From assembly GCA_002343395.1 (NCBI GenBank), contig DDSN01000089.1, positions 535-28,628 on the forward strand: 28,094 bases of DNA. Reading direction: 5' to 3'. Source of the stretch: Hyphomonadaceae bacterium UBA2389. Its GTDB lineage: Bacteria; Pseudomonadota; Alphaproteobacteria; Caulobacterales; Aquidulcibacteraceae. This document shows positions 1-7,354 of the stretch, one piece after another (position 1 is the first letter of the stretch; every line of letters begins with the position of its first letter). The position numbers and the translations under genes were made by a program. The notes under the pieces are model-generated. The model was not told the DNA's origin and ran no database searches. It saw nothing but the letters and a program-made list of their open reading frames with translations.

Positions 1-1656
1 GCCGCGGCCCTTGTCGAGCTTGGACTCGATCACCGTCGCCTCGGCGGCCCGATCAGGATTTGCCTTCAAATCCATGACTTCGGATTGCAGCAGGATGGTC
101 TCGACCAGTTTGTCGAGCCCCGTTTTCTTCAGCGCCGAGACCTCGACGGCAAGCGTGTCGCCGCCGTGCTGCTCCGTGACGATTTCGTGCTGCAGCAGAT
201 CGGTGAGCACGCGGGTCGGATTGGCGTCCGGCTTGTCGATCTTGTTGATAGCGACGATGATTGGCGCGCCGGAAGCTTTAGCGTGGTGAATCGCTTCCAC
301 GGTCTGCGGCATGACGCCGTCGTCGGCCGCGACGACCAAGACCACGATATCGGTGATCTGCGCGCCGCGGGCGCGCATCGCGCTAAACGCGGCGTGACCC
401 GGCGTATCGAGGAAGGTGACACGTTGGCCGTCGGTCAACCGCACTTGGTAGGCGCCGATGTGTTGGGTGATGCCGCCAGCCTCCCCAGACACAACGTCGG
501 TTTGGCGCAACGCGTCCAGCAGCGATGTCTTGCCGTGATCGACGTGGCCCATGACGGTAACAACCGGCGGGCGCGGCTTGAGCGTCTCTGCCGCATCTTC
601 GTCTCCCGCGAGGCCCTCTTCAACGTCGGACTCCGCCACCCGTCTCACCGTGTGGCCGAAGTCGGTGGCGATCAGCTCGGCGGTATCGGCGTCCAGCTCG
701 TCAGCCTGCTTCACCATCTGGCCCTGGCGCATCATGAACTTGATGATGTCCGCGACGCGCACCGCCATACGGTTGGACAATTCCTGCACCGTGATGGTTT
801 CGGGAATGATCACTTCGCGTTTGATCTGTTCGCGGTCAGCGCCAGCGCCGAGCATTTTGGCGCGCCGTTCTTTTTCTTTCTGTTGAGCACGGCGATAGGC
901 CGCCAGCGAGCGAACGCGATCATCGTCGCCCTCGGCGATGCGCTCCACCATGTCCAGCGTCAGCCGGCCTTCGCGGCGCTTTGGTTCGCCCTTCTTGGCG
1001 GGTTTCACCGGCGCGGCCGGCAGCGGCTTGCGCGCGGATTTTATGCGTCCACCCAACTCATCCAGCAGACCGGTCTCGGCGCGCGGCGGCGGCGTCGCCG
1101 CAGTCGCGCGCGGCGCGCTTGACGCGGCGGCCGTCGGGGCGCGGTGTTCAGGGGCGGATGCGACAACAGACTCTTCCTCCTCGGCGCGACGTCGCGCTTC
1201 GGCTTCCGCTTCAAGGGCGGCCTGCTCGGCCGCCATCTTGCGTTGCGCCTCTTCGAGCGCGCGGCGCTGTTCTTCCTCGGCGCGCAGACGCTGTTCGCGC
1301 GCTTCGCGCTCGGCCATCGCACGCCGAACCGCTTCTTCGCGGCGACGCGTTTCATCGTCGGTGATGCCGCCGCTGCGTCCGCTGGGCGCGGACTTGGTCT
1401 GCGCGGGCTCAGCCGGGGCCGGTGCAGGCGCCTTGGCGCGCAAGGGCGGCGGCACACCGGGCCCGGGCGCGCCTGGAGCGGCAGGCGCGGCGGCGCCGGG
1501 CCGGTTGATCGTGCGCTTTTCCTTGACCTCAACCGCGACTTGCTTCGTGCGGCCGTGGCTAAAGCTCTGCCGTACCGTCCCCGTGCTGGTGGTGCGGCTA
1601 AGCGTCAGCGGTTTGCGGCCAGCGGGCGCTTCTTTTTGTTCGTTGCCATCAGACAT
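1..1656 (-). CDS. infB: Translation initiation factor IF-2, C-terminus beyond window edge
   Basis: IF-2 is the GTPase that brings fMet-tRNA to the 30S subunit and promotes subunit joining. The reading frame is open from an ATG at 1656 to base 1, giving 552 codons with the C-terminal part missing. The N-terminus carries the alphaproteobacterial SFSHGRTKQVAVEVK motif (about residues 31-45). A long Ala/Glu/Arg-rich, charged helical stretch follows (about 100-200), then the G domain. The G1 loop GHVDHGKT is at residues 370-377, followed by DTPGHAAFSAMRARG (G3) and AINKID (G4). The last visible residues, VIESKLDKGRG, match the end of the G domain and the start of domain II. The gene lies 41 bp downstream of the YlxR-like gene, in the usual nusA operon order. 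Identity is certain; only the missing end depends on the window edge. Confidence 0.97.
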   Translation of the reverse strand, partial: MSDGNEQKEAPAGRKPLTLSRTTSTGTVRQSFSHGRTKQVAVEVKEKRTINRPGAAAPAAPGAPGPGVPPPLRAKAPAPAPAEPAQTKSAPSGRSGGITDDETRRREEAVRRAMAEREAREQRLRAEEEQRRALEEAQRKMAAEQAALEAEAEARRRAEEEESVVASAPEHRAPTAAASSAPRATAATPPPRAETGLLDELGGRIKSARKPLPAAPVKPAKKGEPKRREGRLTLDMVERIAEGDDDRVRSLAAYRRAQQKEKERRAKMLGAGADREQIKREVIIPETITVQELSNRMAVRVADIIKFMMRQGQMVKQADELDADTAELIATDFGHTVRRVAESDVEEGLAGDEDAAETLKPRPPVVTVMGHVDHGKTSLLDALRQTDVVSGEAGGITQHIGAYQVRLTDGQRVTFLDTPGHAAFSAMRARGAQITDIVVLVVAADDGVMPQTVEAIHHAKASGAPIIVAINKIDKPDANPTRVLTDLLQHEIVTEQHGGDTLAVEVSALKKTGLDKLVETILLQSEVMDLKANPDRAAEATVIESKLDKGRG

Positions 1657-1697
1657 GCAGTCGAGTCGCCAATCCTAAAATCGCGGTCACGCGCCAC

Positions 1698-2417
1698 TCA
1701 AAAATCCGTTTGCCGGCAGCGGACTTGGCTTTCGCCGGCATCCGCACCGCCCAGTCCCCATCCGTTGGAGCGCCAGGAATCGGGCCAAGAGCTTGGAACG
1801 ATGGCGCGGAAGCCCGCCAAGCGGCCGATTTCCGCCGCCCAGCCCAACGCCAAGCGCTCTTGAAGCACGCAAGCGTGTATCACACGTTCGCGTCCCAGCG
1901 CCACGCCCAATTCGGTCTGACCAAAGCAGCCAACCGCGCGCGGCGGCGCACCCCAAAGCCCCAGGTGGAGCCCAAACAACTTCTCGCGGCCATCCTCGGC
2001 GCCGTCGCTGGCCTCGATCAGCACCAGAACTGGACGCGCGCGGATCGCGGCCTCGACCTGAGTGGCGCCAATCGCCAACGCGCCGGCGCGGTTCATAAGC
2101 CCCAGGAAGTCGAGGCACCGGCGCGCGAGCAATCGCTCAGTCATGTCTGCGAGGTCGGGGCCGGCCTTAACCTGAGCTTTGAAAGCTCTAGCAAACGCCC
2201 CCTTCGACGCGGCGCGCTCAACGCTGGCGCGATCGGAACACACCCAGGCGCCGCGCCCCGGCAGCTTGGCGGCCACGTCAGGCGTCACCACGCCATCCGG
2301 CGCGACCGCGAACCGGATCAGCCAATCTTCGGGAAGGCTCTCCTGACTGACGATGCAGCGCCGCTCTCGTCCGCGGCGCTGGCCCTCAGGTTCGTTCTGG
2401 GAAGACGCGGGCGACAT
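1698..2417 (-). CDS. YlxR-type RNA-binding protein (DUF448) with L7Ae-like C-terminal domain
   Basis: This 239-residue protein sits between nusA and infB, the usual place for YlxR. The N-terminal part (about 15-95) has the family features RERRCIVSQE and LPGRGAWVC, the latter matching the GRGAYVC signature of DUF448/YlxR. A second part (about 97-205) reads as an L7Ae/YlxQ-like fold (LDFLGLMNRAGALAIGATQVEAAI). Alphaproteobacteria commonly carry this fusion of what are separate ylxR and ylxQ genes in Firmicutes. I chose the ATG at 2417 because AAGGAG lies 9 bases upstream; a TTG at 2441 is in frame but less likely. The start overlaps the 3' end of nusA by 32 bp, which suggests translational coupling. 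YlxR has been linked to RNase P modulation in other bacteria; the function here is inferred. Confidence 0.88.
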   Translation of the reverse strand: MSPASSQNEPEGQRRGRERRCIVSQESLPEDWLIRFAVAPDGVVTPDVAAKLPGRGAWVCSDRASVERAASKGAFARAFKAQVKAGPDLADMTERLLARRCLDFLGLMNRAGALAIGATQVEAAIRARPVLVLIEASDGAEDGREKLFGLHLGLWGAPPRAVGCFGQTELGVALGRERVIHACVLQERLALGWAAEIGRLAGFRAIVPSSWPDSWRSNGWGLGGADAGESQVRCRQTDF

Positions 2418-4035
2418 CGTCAGCGTCTCCTTCTTCTTCAACGACTTCTTCCTCGGGCGGCGCTTCGATCCACCCAGCGGCGATGCGCGCGTTTAGAATG
2501 AGCGCGTCTGCCTGCTCCTGCGTCAGTTGGAATGCTTCCAGCAGGCCCGGCTCGCGCACGCGTTCGCCGCCCTTCGTCTCGAACCAGCCGCGCAAATCGT
2601 CGCCGGTGCTGCCCGCGAAATCGTCGAGCGTCTTCACGCCTTTCTCGCCGAGAGCCACCAGCATTTGCGCCGTCAACCCCGGTACGTTCTTGACCGCATC
2701 CTCGACGCCCAGCGCCACTCGTTTGGCCTCGAGTTCAGCGGCAAGCTTGTCAAGATATTCTTGCGCGCGCGCTTGCAGCTCCTCGGCGATTTCCTCGTTC
2801 AACCCTTCCAGCGCCGCCAGTTCGATCGGATCGACGTAAGCGATTTCCTCGACCGTCTCGAATCCTTCCGAGGCCAGAAGCTGCGCGAACATCTCGTCCA
2901 CTTCGAGCGCTTTCACGAACAACTCGGTACGGGCCGCGAACTCTTTTTGCCGCCGCTCCGACTCCTCGCCTTCGGTCAGGATGTCGATGGACCAGCCCGT
3001 GAGCTGCGAGGCGAGCCGCACGTTCTGACCGCGGCGGCCGATCGCGAGCGACAGTTGCGGCTCGGCGACCACGACCTCCACGCGCGCTTCTTCCGGATCG
3101 AGCACCACCTTCGACACCTCCGCCGGCTGCAGAGCGTTGACGATGAAGGTCGCTGGATCGGGCGACCACGGAATGATGTCGATCTTCTCGCCCTGGAGTT
3201 CGCCGACGACCGCCTGAACGCGGGCGCCCCGCATGCCGACGCAGGCGCCTACGGGATCGATGCTGGAATCATGAGAAAGCACCGCGATTTTGGCCCGCGA
3301 CCCCGGGTCTCGCGCCGCCGCTTTGATCTCGATCACGCCTTCGTAGACCTCGGGCACTTCCTGCGCGAACAAGCGCGCCATAAACTCAGGCTTAGCGCGT
3401 GACAGGAAAATTTGCGGCCCCTTGGTCTCGCGCCGCACGTCGTAAATGTAGGCGCGCGTACGGTCACCGACTCGCAGATTTTCCCGCGGAATGCTCTCGG
3501 ACTTGCGGATGACGCCTTCAGCACGACCCAGGTCGACGATCACGTTGTAGAACTCGACGCGCTTGACGACGCCATTGATGATCTCGCCGACGCGATCCTT
3601 GTATTCGCTGTATTGCCGCTCGCGCTCAGCCTCGCGCACCTCGTGATTGATGACTTGCTTGGCGGTCTGCGCGGCGACGCGTCCAAATTCGATCGGCGGC
3701 AGCAGCTCGACATATTCCTTGCCGACATGGGCATCGGCGTCCGTCTTCGTCGCCACATTGAGCATAATGTCCGTGGATGGATTGAACGGCCTCGTTTCCG
3801 GATCGAGGACGCTTTCGTCCACCACCGTCATGACGCGCTTGAGCTCCATCTCTCCCGTTTTTGGGTCAATGGTGGCGCGAATGTCGTGCTCAGCGCCGTA
3901 ACGTGACCGTGCGGCCTTCTGCAGCGCGTGCTCCATGGCCTGGATGACAATCTCTTTCTCGATCGACTTTTCGCGCGCGACGGCGTCGGCGATTTGAAGG
4001 ATTTCGAGCCTGTTTGCCGAAATGCCGGTGCTCAT
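2386..4035 (-). CDS. nusA: Transcription termination/antitermination factor NusA
   Basis: NusA binds RNA polymerase and nascent RNA and controls pausing, intrinsic termination and antitermination. The 549-residue protein shows the full domain order. The N-terminal RNAP-binding domain is about 1-135. An S1 domain follows (VGEIINGVVKRVEFYNVIVDLG). Two KH domains carry GACVGMRGARVQAVVGEL and LAIGRRGQNVRLASQLTGW. Helix-hairpin-helix repeats come next (ALGEKGVKTLDDFAG), and the tail is acidic (EEEVVEEEGDADD). The C-terminal repeats are the alphaproteobacterial/E. coli type and are absent in Firmicutes. The ATG overlaps the rimP stop in an ATGA tetranucleotide, so rimP and nusA are coupled. Confidence 0.98.
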   Translation of the reverse strand: MSTGISANRLEILQIADAVAREKSIEKEIVIQAMEHALQKAARSRYGAEHDIRATIDPKTGEMELKRVMTVVDESVLDPETRPFNPSTDIMLNVATKTDADAHVGKEYVELLPPIEFGRVAAQTAKQVINHEVREAERERQYSEYKDRVGEIINGVVKRVEFYNVIVDLGRAEGVIRKSESIPRENLRVGDRTRAYIYDVRRETKGPQIFLSRAKPEFMARLFAQEVPEVYEGVIEIKAAARDPGSRAKIAVLSHDSSIDPVGACVGMRGARVQAVVGELQGEKIDIIPWSPDPATFIVNALQPAEVSKVVLDPEEARVEVVVAEPQLSLAIGRRGQNVRLASQLTGWSIDILTEGEESERRQKEFAARTELFVKALEVDEMFAQLLASEGFETVEEIAYVDPIELAALEGLNEEIAEELQARAQEYLDKLAAELEAKRVALGVEDAVKNVPGLTAQMLVALGEKGVKTLDDFAGSTGDDLRGWFETKGGERVREPGLLEAFQLTQEQADALILNARIAAGWIEAPPEEEVVEEEGDADDVARVFPERT

Positions 4036-4580
4036 GTTGGGTTCCCTTCGTCAGAGGAATTTGCCTCAGCGGCCTCCGCCGCCTTGGCGCGTTTCAAATC
4101 TTCTTCGATAAGCCGGTCGGTCAGAACGAGGCGCGCGTCCGCCAACGCCGAGAACTTGAGGGTGGCGTCTCCCTGCTCGGCGGCGATCGTAATTTCTTCG
4201 CCGCTCACCGCCTTGATGACGCCTTTCCACCGGCGGCGACCATCGATCATCGCCGCGGTTTCGAGTTTGGCCTCATAGCCGATGAACCGTTCGAAATCCT
4301 CGATACGCATCAGCGGTCGGTCGATGCCGGGTGATGAAATCTCCAGGTCGTATTCGCCCTGTATCGGGTCTTCGAGGTCGAACACGGGCGACAGCGCCCG
4401 TGATAGCCGCGAGCAATCGTCGATGCCCATATGGCCGTCGCTCACGCGCTCGGCCATGATTTGCAGGCGTTTGCGCCGATTGCCGGAAACCCGCACGCGC
4501 ACGATGCGATAGCCCAAGCCGGCGGCGGTCGGCTCGATCAGCGCGATAACGCGCTCTTCGACAGGATTGGTGGCTCTCAG
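4032..4580 (-). CDS. rimP: Ribosome maturation factor RimP
   Basis: RimP assists 30S subunit maturation. The N-terminal domain (EERVIALIEPTAAGLGYRIVRVRV) and the signature YDLEISSPGIDRPL are present, followed by the C-terminal Sm-like barrel (WKGVIKAVSGEEITIA). The start is uncertain. Between the terminator at 4599-4628 and the conserved N-terminus there is no in-frame ATG, GTG or TTG. The best local candidate is a CTG at 4580, preceded by GGGAG five bases upstream, giving 182 residues. The alternative is a GTG at 4694, which overlaps the stop of the upstream gene as GTGA and gives 220 residues. It would translate straight through the terminator hairpin and has no clear ribosome binding site. 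The stop overlaps the nusA start. Confidence 0.93.
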   Translation of the reverse strand: MRATNPVEERVIALIEPTAAGLGYRIVRVRVSGNRRKRLQIMAERVSDGHMGIDDCSRLSRALSPVFDLEDPIQGEYDLEISSPGIDRPLMRIEDFERFIGYEAKLETAAMIDGRRRWKGVIKAVSGEEITIAAEQGDATLKFSALADARLVLTDRLIEEDLKRAKAAEAAEANSSDEGNPT

Positions 4581-4598
4581 GCCCGGCTCCCAAGTAAC

Positions 4599-4628
4599 AA
4601 AAAAGCGGCGGACCCCGGGGTCCGCCGC
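4599..4628 (-). terminator. Intrinsic terminator or attenuator just upstream of rimP
   Basis: A perfect 12-bp inverted repeat, GCGGCGGACCCC followed directly by its complement, is centred at 4616/4617. In RNA it would form about a 10-bp stem with a CCGG loop. Reading on the minus strand it is followed by TTTTTT (plus-strand A tract 4599-4604). It lies 18 bp before the proposed CTG start of rimP and 63 bp after the stop of the upstream gene. That position fits either a terminator for the upstream gene or a leader attenuator of the rimP-nusA-infB operon. Confidence 0.85.
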
Positions 4629-4690
4629 CGAGCCTTCATCGAAGGCATCAGCGATGTAGGTGAGGTCTATATCCAAGAATGATCCCTTTG

Positions 4691-5287
4691 TCACCCCCGG
4701 TCGCAGGCGCCGAAACCGGGTAAAGCCCGCTCGGGGATCGCATCCGCCGGGACGCCGCGCGGAACGATGCCCACGACCCACCGCCAAAACGCCGCCGCAA
4801 GCAACGCCATGACGGCCAGCTTGACCACGCCGGCAAAAGGCAGCGCGTCCAGGGGCGTGCGCAGCGCGATCATGGCGTAAGCGGCGCCGCACAGGGCCAG
4901 CAAACCCGCCAGGATCAGCAAGAAATAGCGCCTCGGAGTTTCGCCAATCAGGACGCGCAGGCCGGGCTTGGTGCTCGCGAGCCGCGAAACCGCCGCGCGT
5001 ACGAAGGGCGTGTAGTCCGCGGATCGATCCTCATAGAGCCCGCGCGAGACAAAGTGGGCGTTGTCGATGACTATCCGCCGCCGATCCTTGGGCTGCAACT
5101 CGAATACAAAACGCCAGGGCCGGTCCTTGGCGGGGTCACAATAGAGACGAACGCCTGCAAAATCGCGCCAGAGATAACGCCGCGTCCTGCCGGACGGCCC
5201 CTCGGTCACGAGCGCATCTTCCTCGACGCGCCACTCACGCTCGCCACGCGACAGCGCCCCCCGGCGCTTTCGATAACTCACCACCAT
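4691..5287 (-). CDS. Small membrane protein with PH-like soluble domain and two C-terminal membrane segments
   Basis: I do not recognise a named family. From the ATG at 5287 the protein has 198 residues. Residues about 17-115 are soluble and rich in beta-strand patterns (WRVEEDALVTEG, YLWRDFAGVRLY, WRFVFELQPKDRRRIVID), resembling bacterial PH-like domains. Two hydrophobic segments follow at about 121-141 and 151-175. The tail GVPADAIPERALP is Pro-rich. The N-terminus is basic and lacks a signal peptide, so the soluble domain is probably cytoplasmic. No strong ribosome binding site is visible at 5287, so the start is provisional. It is encoded just upstream of rimP in the same direction but separated from it by a terminator. 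Confidence 0.65.
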   Translation of the reverse strand: MVVSYRKRRGALSRGEREWRVEEDALVTEGPSGRTRRYLWRDFAGVRLYCDPAKDRPWRFVFELQPKDRRRIVIDNAHFVSRGLYEDRSADYTPFVRAAVSRLASTKPGLRVLIGETPRRYFLLILAGLLALCGAAYAMIALRTPLDALPFAGVVKLAVMALLAAAFWRWVVGIVPRGVPADAIPERALPGFGACDRG

Positions 5288-5351
5288 AAATGCAGCATGC
5301 CACAAACATGGCGCGCTCGACAAACCCGTGACGTCGCTTGTGAGCGGGGGG

Positions 5352-5558
5352 TTAGAGCAATTCCAGCCGTACAGCGAAGCTCCGCTCGCGCATGCGGTCG
5401 GTTTGAATGCCGAAGCTGACGCGTTGACCGGGCTCAAGCGTGATCAAACCAGCGCGCTCCACCTCGCTGACGAATACATCGACATCCGGACCGCCGCCGT
5501 CAGGCGTCAGTTGCCCCATTCCCCGGCGGCCCGAATAGGCCTTCACCACACCCTTCAC
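5352..5558 (-). CDS. Degenerate cold-shock-domain protein
   Basis: The 68-residue protein aligns end to end with cold-shock proteins: MKGVVKAYSGRRGMGQL, then DVFVSEVERAGL, then LEPGQRVSFGIQTDR. The nucleic-acid-binding motifs are altered. RNP1, normally KGFGFI, reads RGMGQL (residues 12-17), losing both aromatic residues. RNP2 VFVH reads VFVS (28-31), and KFFN reads KAYS. The GTG start at 5558 overlaps the stop of the fasciclin-domain gene as GTGA, which is why I prefer it over an upstream in-frame start at 5615. It is probably translated with the fasciclin gene. Whether it still binds RNA or DNA is open. Confidence 0.75.
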   Translation of the reverse strand: MKGVVKAYSGRRGMGQLTPDGGGPDVDVFVSEVERAGLITLEPGQRVSFGIQTDRMRERSFAVRLELL

Positions 5559-5977
5559 GGCGACACCGCCGGCTCTCGTGGCCAAAGCACGCCATCGATG
5601 CCGTGAATGACACACGCGCCTGCAATGACATCTGGCTTCACCAGGTTGGCGCGATTGACCCGGAGACCGTCCTTGCCATCAATAATAAGATCGCCGCCCG
5701 CATACATGACAGCGCGGATACGCCTTCCTTTGAAGCTCGCAGACATCACCCTGCCCGCCGCGAAGTGATAACCGATCACGGTGCGGAGCAGCGCCTCATC
5801 GCCGCGCAAAAGCACGTCCATCGATACGGTCGAGAATTTCTGGAACGCCTCGTCCGTGGGCGCGAACAGAGTATAGGCGCCGCCGCCGTCGAGCACCGCG
5901 CCATACGGGCTTGCGCGAAGCGCCTCGGCAAAGGCCGTGAACCCAGCGCCTTTAATCGCGTTTTCAATCGAACTCAT
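5555..5977 (-). CDS. Single fasciclin (FAS1) domain protein
   Basis: This 140-residue protein is essentially one FAS1 domain. The H1 motif region is AYTLFAPTDEAFQKF (about 34-48). The second conserved block is LLRTVIGYHFAAGRVM, with the typical Tyr-His pair. The end is ANLVKPDVIAGACVIHGIDGVLWP, where the common Asn-Gly-x-Ile-His-x-Ile-Asp pattern appears as ACVIHGIDGVL. No signal peptide or membrane segment is visible from the ATG at 5977, so secretion is not supported although FAS1 proteins are usually extracytoplasmic. Its stop overlaps the start of the degenerate cold-shock gene. FAS1 domains mediate adhesion in other systems; the role here is unknown. Confidence 0.88.
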   Translation of the reverse strand: MSSIENAIKGAGFTAFAEALRASPYGAVLDGGGAYTLFAPTDEAFQKFSTVSMDVLLRGDEALLRTVIGYHFAAGRVMSASFKGRRIRAVMYAGGDLIIDGKDGLRVNRANLVKPDVIAGACVIHGIDGVLWPREPAVSP

Positions 5978-6080
5978 GTGTTTCTTTCATGCCCCCGCGG
6001 GGGAGAGCTTGGGCGCCAACCGTGGCGCTACTCTACGGCCCTAATCGCGCACTACGCGGCGTGGCGACCGCATCGCTAGA

Positions 6081-6114
6081 ACAGCGGCGACAAACCTAAA
6101 CTTGTCGCCGCTGT
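6081..6114. other. 13-bp perfect hairpin between csp and fasciclin genes
   Basis: ACAGCGGCGACAA and its exact complement are separated by an 8-base loop. No T tract follows on either strand. It lies about 90 bases downstream of the cold-shock gene stop and about 100 bases upstream of the fasciclin gene start. It could act as an mRNA-stabilising or Rho-assisted terminator hairpin for the csp transcript. The remaining intergenic DNA (5978-6202) also holds a short CCCCCGCGGGGG palindrome near 5994-6005 and no gene that I can support. Confidence 0.6.
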
Positions 6115-6202
6115 GAACTGCACCGGACTACGAGAGACGAACAGCGTTCGCATGCACGCATTCCAACTTTCTTGGATCGGTCAGATCATCGCTGACCCAC
6201 GT

Positions 6203-6415
6203 TCAGGCCCGGGCGTCCTTAAGATTCGTCGCAGAGTCACGACCCTGACGATCGCGCTCGAGGTCGAAGCTCACCTTCTGGCCCTCCGCGAGACCGCTAA
6301 GACCCGAGCGCTCCACCGCGGAGATGTGAACGAACACGTCCTTCGCTCCGCCATCCGGAGAGATGAAACCAAAGCCCTTTTGTGAATTGAAAAACTTTAC
6401 TGTACCGACAGCCAT
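6203..6415 (-). CDS. Cold-shock protein, CspA family
   Basis: This is a 70-residue single cold-shock domain that binds single-stranded RNA/DNA and acts as an RNA chaperone. The canonical motifs are intact: KFFN (7-10), RNP1 KGFGFI (13-18) and RNP2 VFVHIS (27-32). The ATG at 6415 is preceded by AAGGAG at good spacing. The gene stands alone, with about 275 bp of non-coding DNA upstream, as is typical of regulated csp genes. It contrasts directly with the degenerate paralogue at 5352-5558, which keeps the fold pattern but not the aromatic binding residues. Confidence 0.95.
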   Translation of the reverse strand: MAVGTVKFFNSQKGFGFISPDGGAKDVFVHISAVERSGLSGLAEGQKVSFDLERDRQGRDSATNLKDARA

Positions 6416-6691
6416 ACGCCGTCTCCTTCATGCAAAATTGCCCGCGTGGACCTTCCACGGCAGGCGTCGATTCGAGTGAAACTGCAGAAAATCCGGCGCT
6501 AACGCGAAGGATCAGAGCGTAACGCGACGAGGATCGATAATCCCCATATAGGTGCGCATTGCGGCCAAAGCGAGGTGTGACCTAGTATTTATCTTTGGGA
6601 CCAATGCGAAAATCACGCAAGGCAGGCCATCGTCTAGTTGAGAGGCGCCCCGGATAGCATAGATACAACGCGCTTCAGGCGCTCGTGGCGT
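6416..6691 (-). promoter_or_regulatory. Upstream region/leader of the cold-shock gene
   Basis: This gene-free stretch of 276 bp precedes the csp start. Long 5' leaders that refold with temperature are known for cspA-type mRNAs, so a regulatory leader is plausible. Directly visible are the AAGGAG ribosome binding site and a small hairpin, CGTGGA-3 nt-TCCACG at 6445-6459, about 30 bases upstream of the start codon. No promoter could be assigned with confidence. Confidence 0.35.
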
Positions 6692-6985
6692 TTACTGAGC
6701 CTCGCGCTCCGCTTGCGCCGGTTTGGATAGCGCGGCGACACGCACGGTCCGGATAAAGCGTTCGATGTCCGCCGTAGCGTGCGGCGCGTCTTCACGGCCT
6801 TCCACTAGGGCGGCCTGATCAATCAGCAAATCCTGCATACCGTCAGGCAACGCATCCCACTGCACTACCAGCGCTTCGCCCAAACGTCGCAGTATGTGTT
6901 CCTGCTCTGGACGGCAACGCACGGACTTCGCCTCCGCCTGGGGCAGACGCGTCGGCGCAGCCTTGAATTGATCGGGTCTTTTCAC
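6692..6985 (-). CDS. Hypothetical protein, 97 residues
   Basis: I do not recognise a family. The sequence has a basic N-terminus (MKRPDQFKAAPTRLPQ), then predicted helical segments (EQEHILRRLGEALVVQWDALP and LLIDQAALV) and a C-terminal helix (ADIERFIRTVRVAAL). There is no signal peptide or membrane segment. The ATG at 6985 overlaps the stop of the upstream small gene in an ATGA, so the two form a coupled pair. The coupling and a codon pattern like its neighbours support it being real. Confidence 0.7.
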   Translation of the reverse strand: MKRPDQFKAAPTRLPQAEAKSVRCRPEQEHILRRLGEALVVQWDALPDGMQDLLIDQAALVEGREDAPHATADIERFIRTVRVAALSKPAQAEREAQ

Positions 6986-7185
6986 CGATCCAACGCCTCC
7001 AGCCGCACTTCGTCGACAACGCGGTCATGCGCCTCGCCGTCACTGCGCACACGATATTGCTGCGGACCGGCGCCTTTGGGCAGCGCCGTGACGATGCGGT
7101 AAAATCCCCTTGGCGCGCCGGCTGAGAATGATTGCGCGCCCACCAGAGACACGTGCTGACCGGCGGTGAATTTGAACCCCGCCAT
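6982..7185 (-). CDS. Small SH3-like hypothetical protein, 67 residues
   Basis: The protein begins MAGFKFTAGQHVSLVG and continues with short alternating strands (RGFYRIVTALP, QQYRVRSDGEAHDRVVDEVRLEAL), a pattern typical of small SH3/KOW-like barrels found widely as hypothetical proteins in alphaproteobacteria. I chose the ATG at 7185 because AAAGGA sits about 7 bases upstream; a start at 7242 is possible but has no matching signal. Its stop overlaps the next gene start (ATGA). The function is unknown. The fold assignment is an inference from the pattern only. Confidence 0.68.
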   Translation of the reverse strand: MAGFKFTAGQHVSLVGAQSFSAGAPRGFYRIVTALPKGAGPQQYRVRSDGEAHDRVVDEVRLEALDR

Positions 7186-7354
7186 GAGGAATCCTTTGCT
7201 GACGCAAGCGGCAAAGCGCGCAAACCGCGCGACCGCTAGCATTCAACTTGGAGCGACGCCGCCATGAATACAAGCTATCGCGCCGCCATTATTTGCGGTG
7301 CGCACTCATTTTCGCTGTCTTCACAGCCGTTCATCAAGACGCGATCGCTCTCGA

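Noticed and set aside
85..1122. Long plus-strand frame opposite infB
   Set aside because: Antisense shadow of a clearly conserved gene; rich in Arg/Ala from GC-rich codons and with no domain.
6625..6690. tRNA-Glu-like string (CATCGTCTAGTTGAGAGGCGCC)
   Set aside because: It resembles a D-arm, but no anticodon stem, T-arm (GGTTCGA) or acceptor pairing follows.
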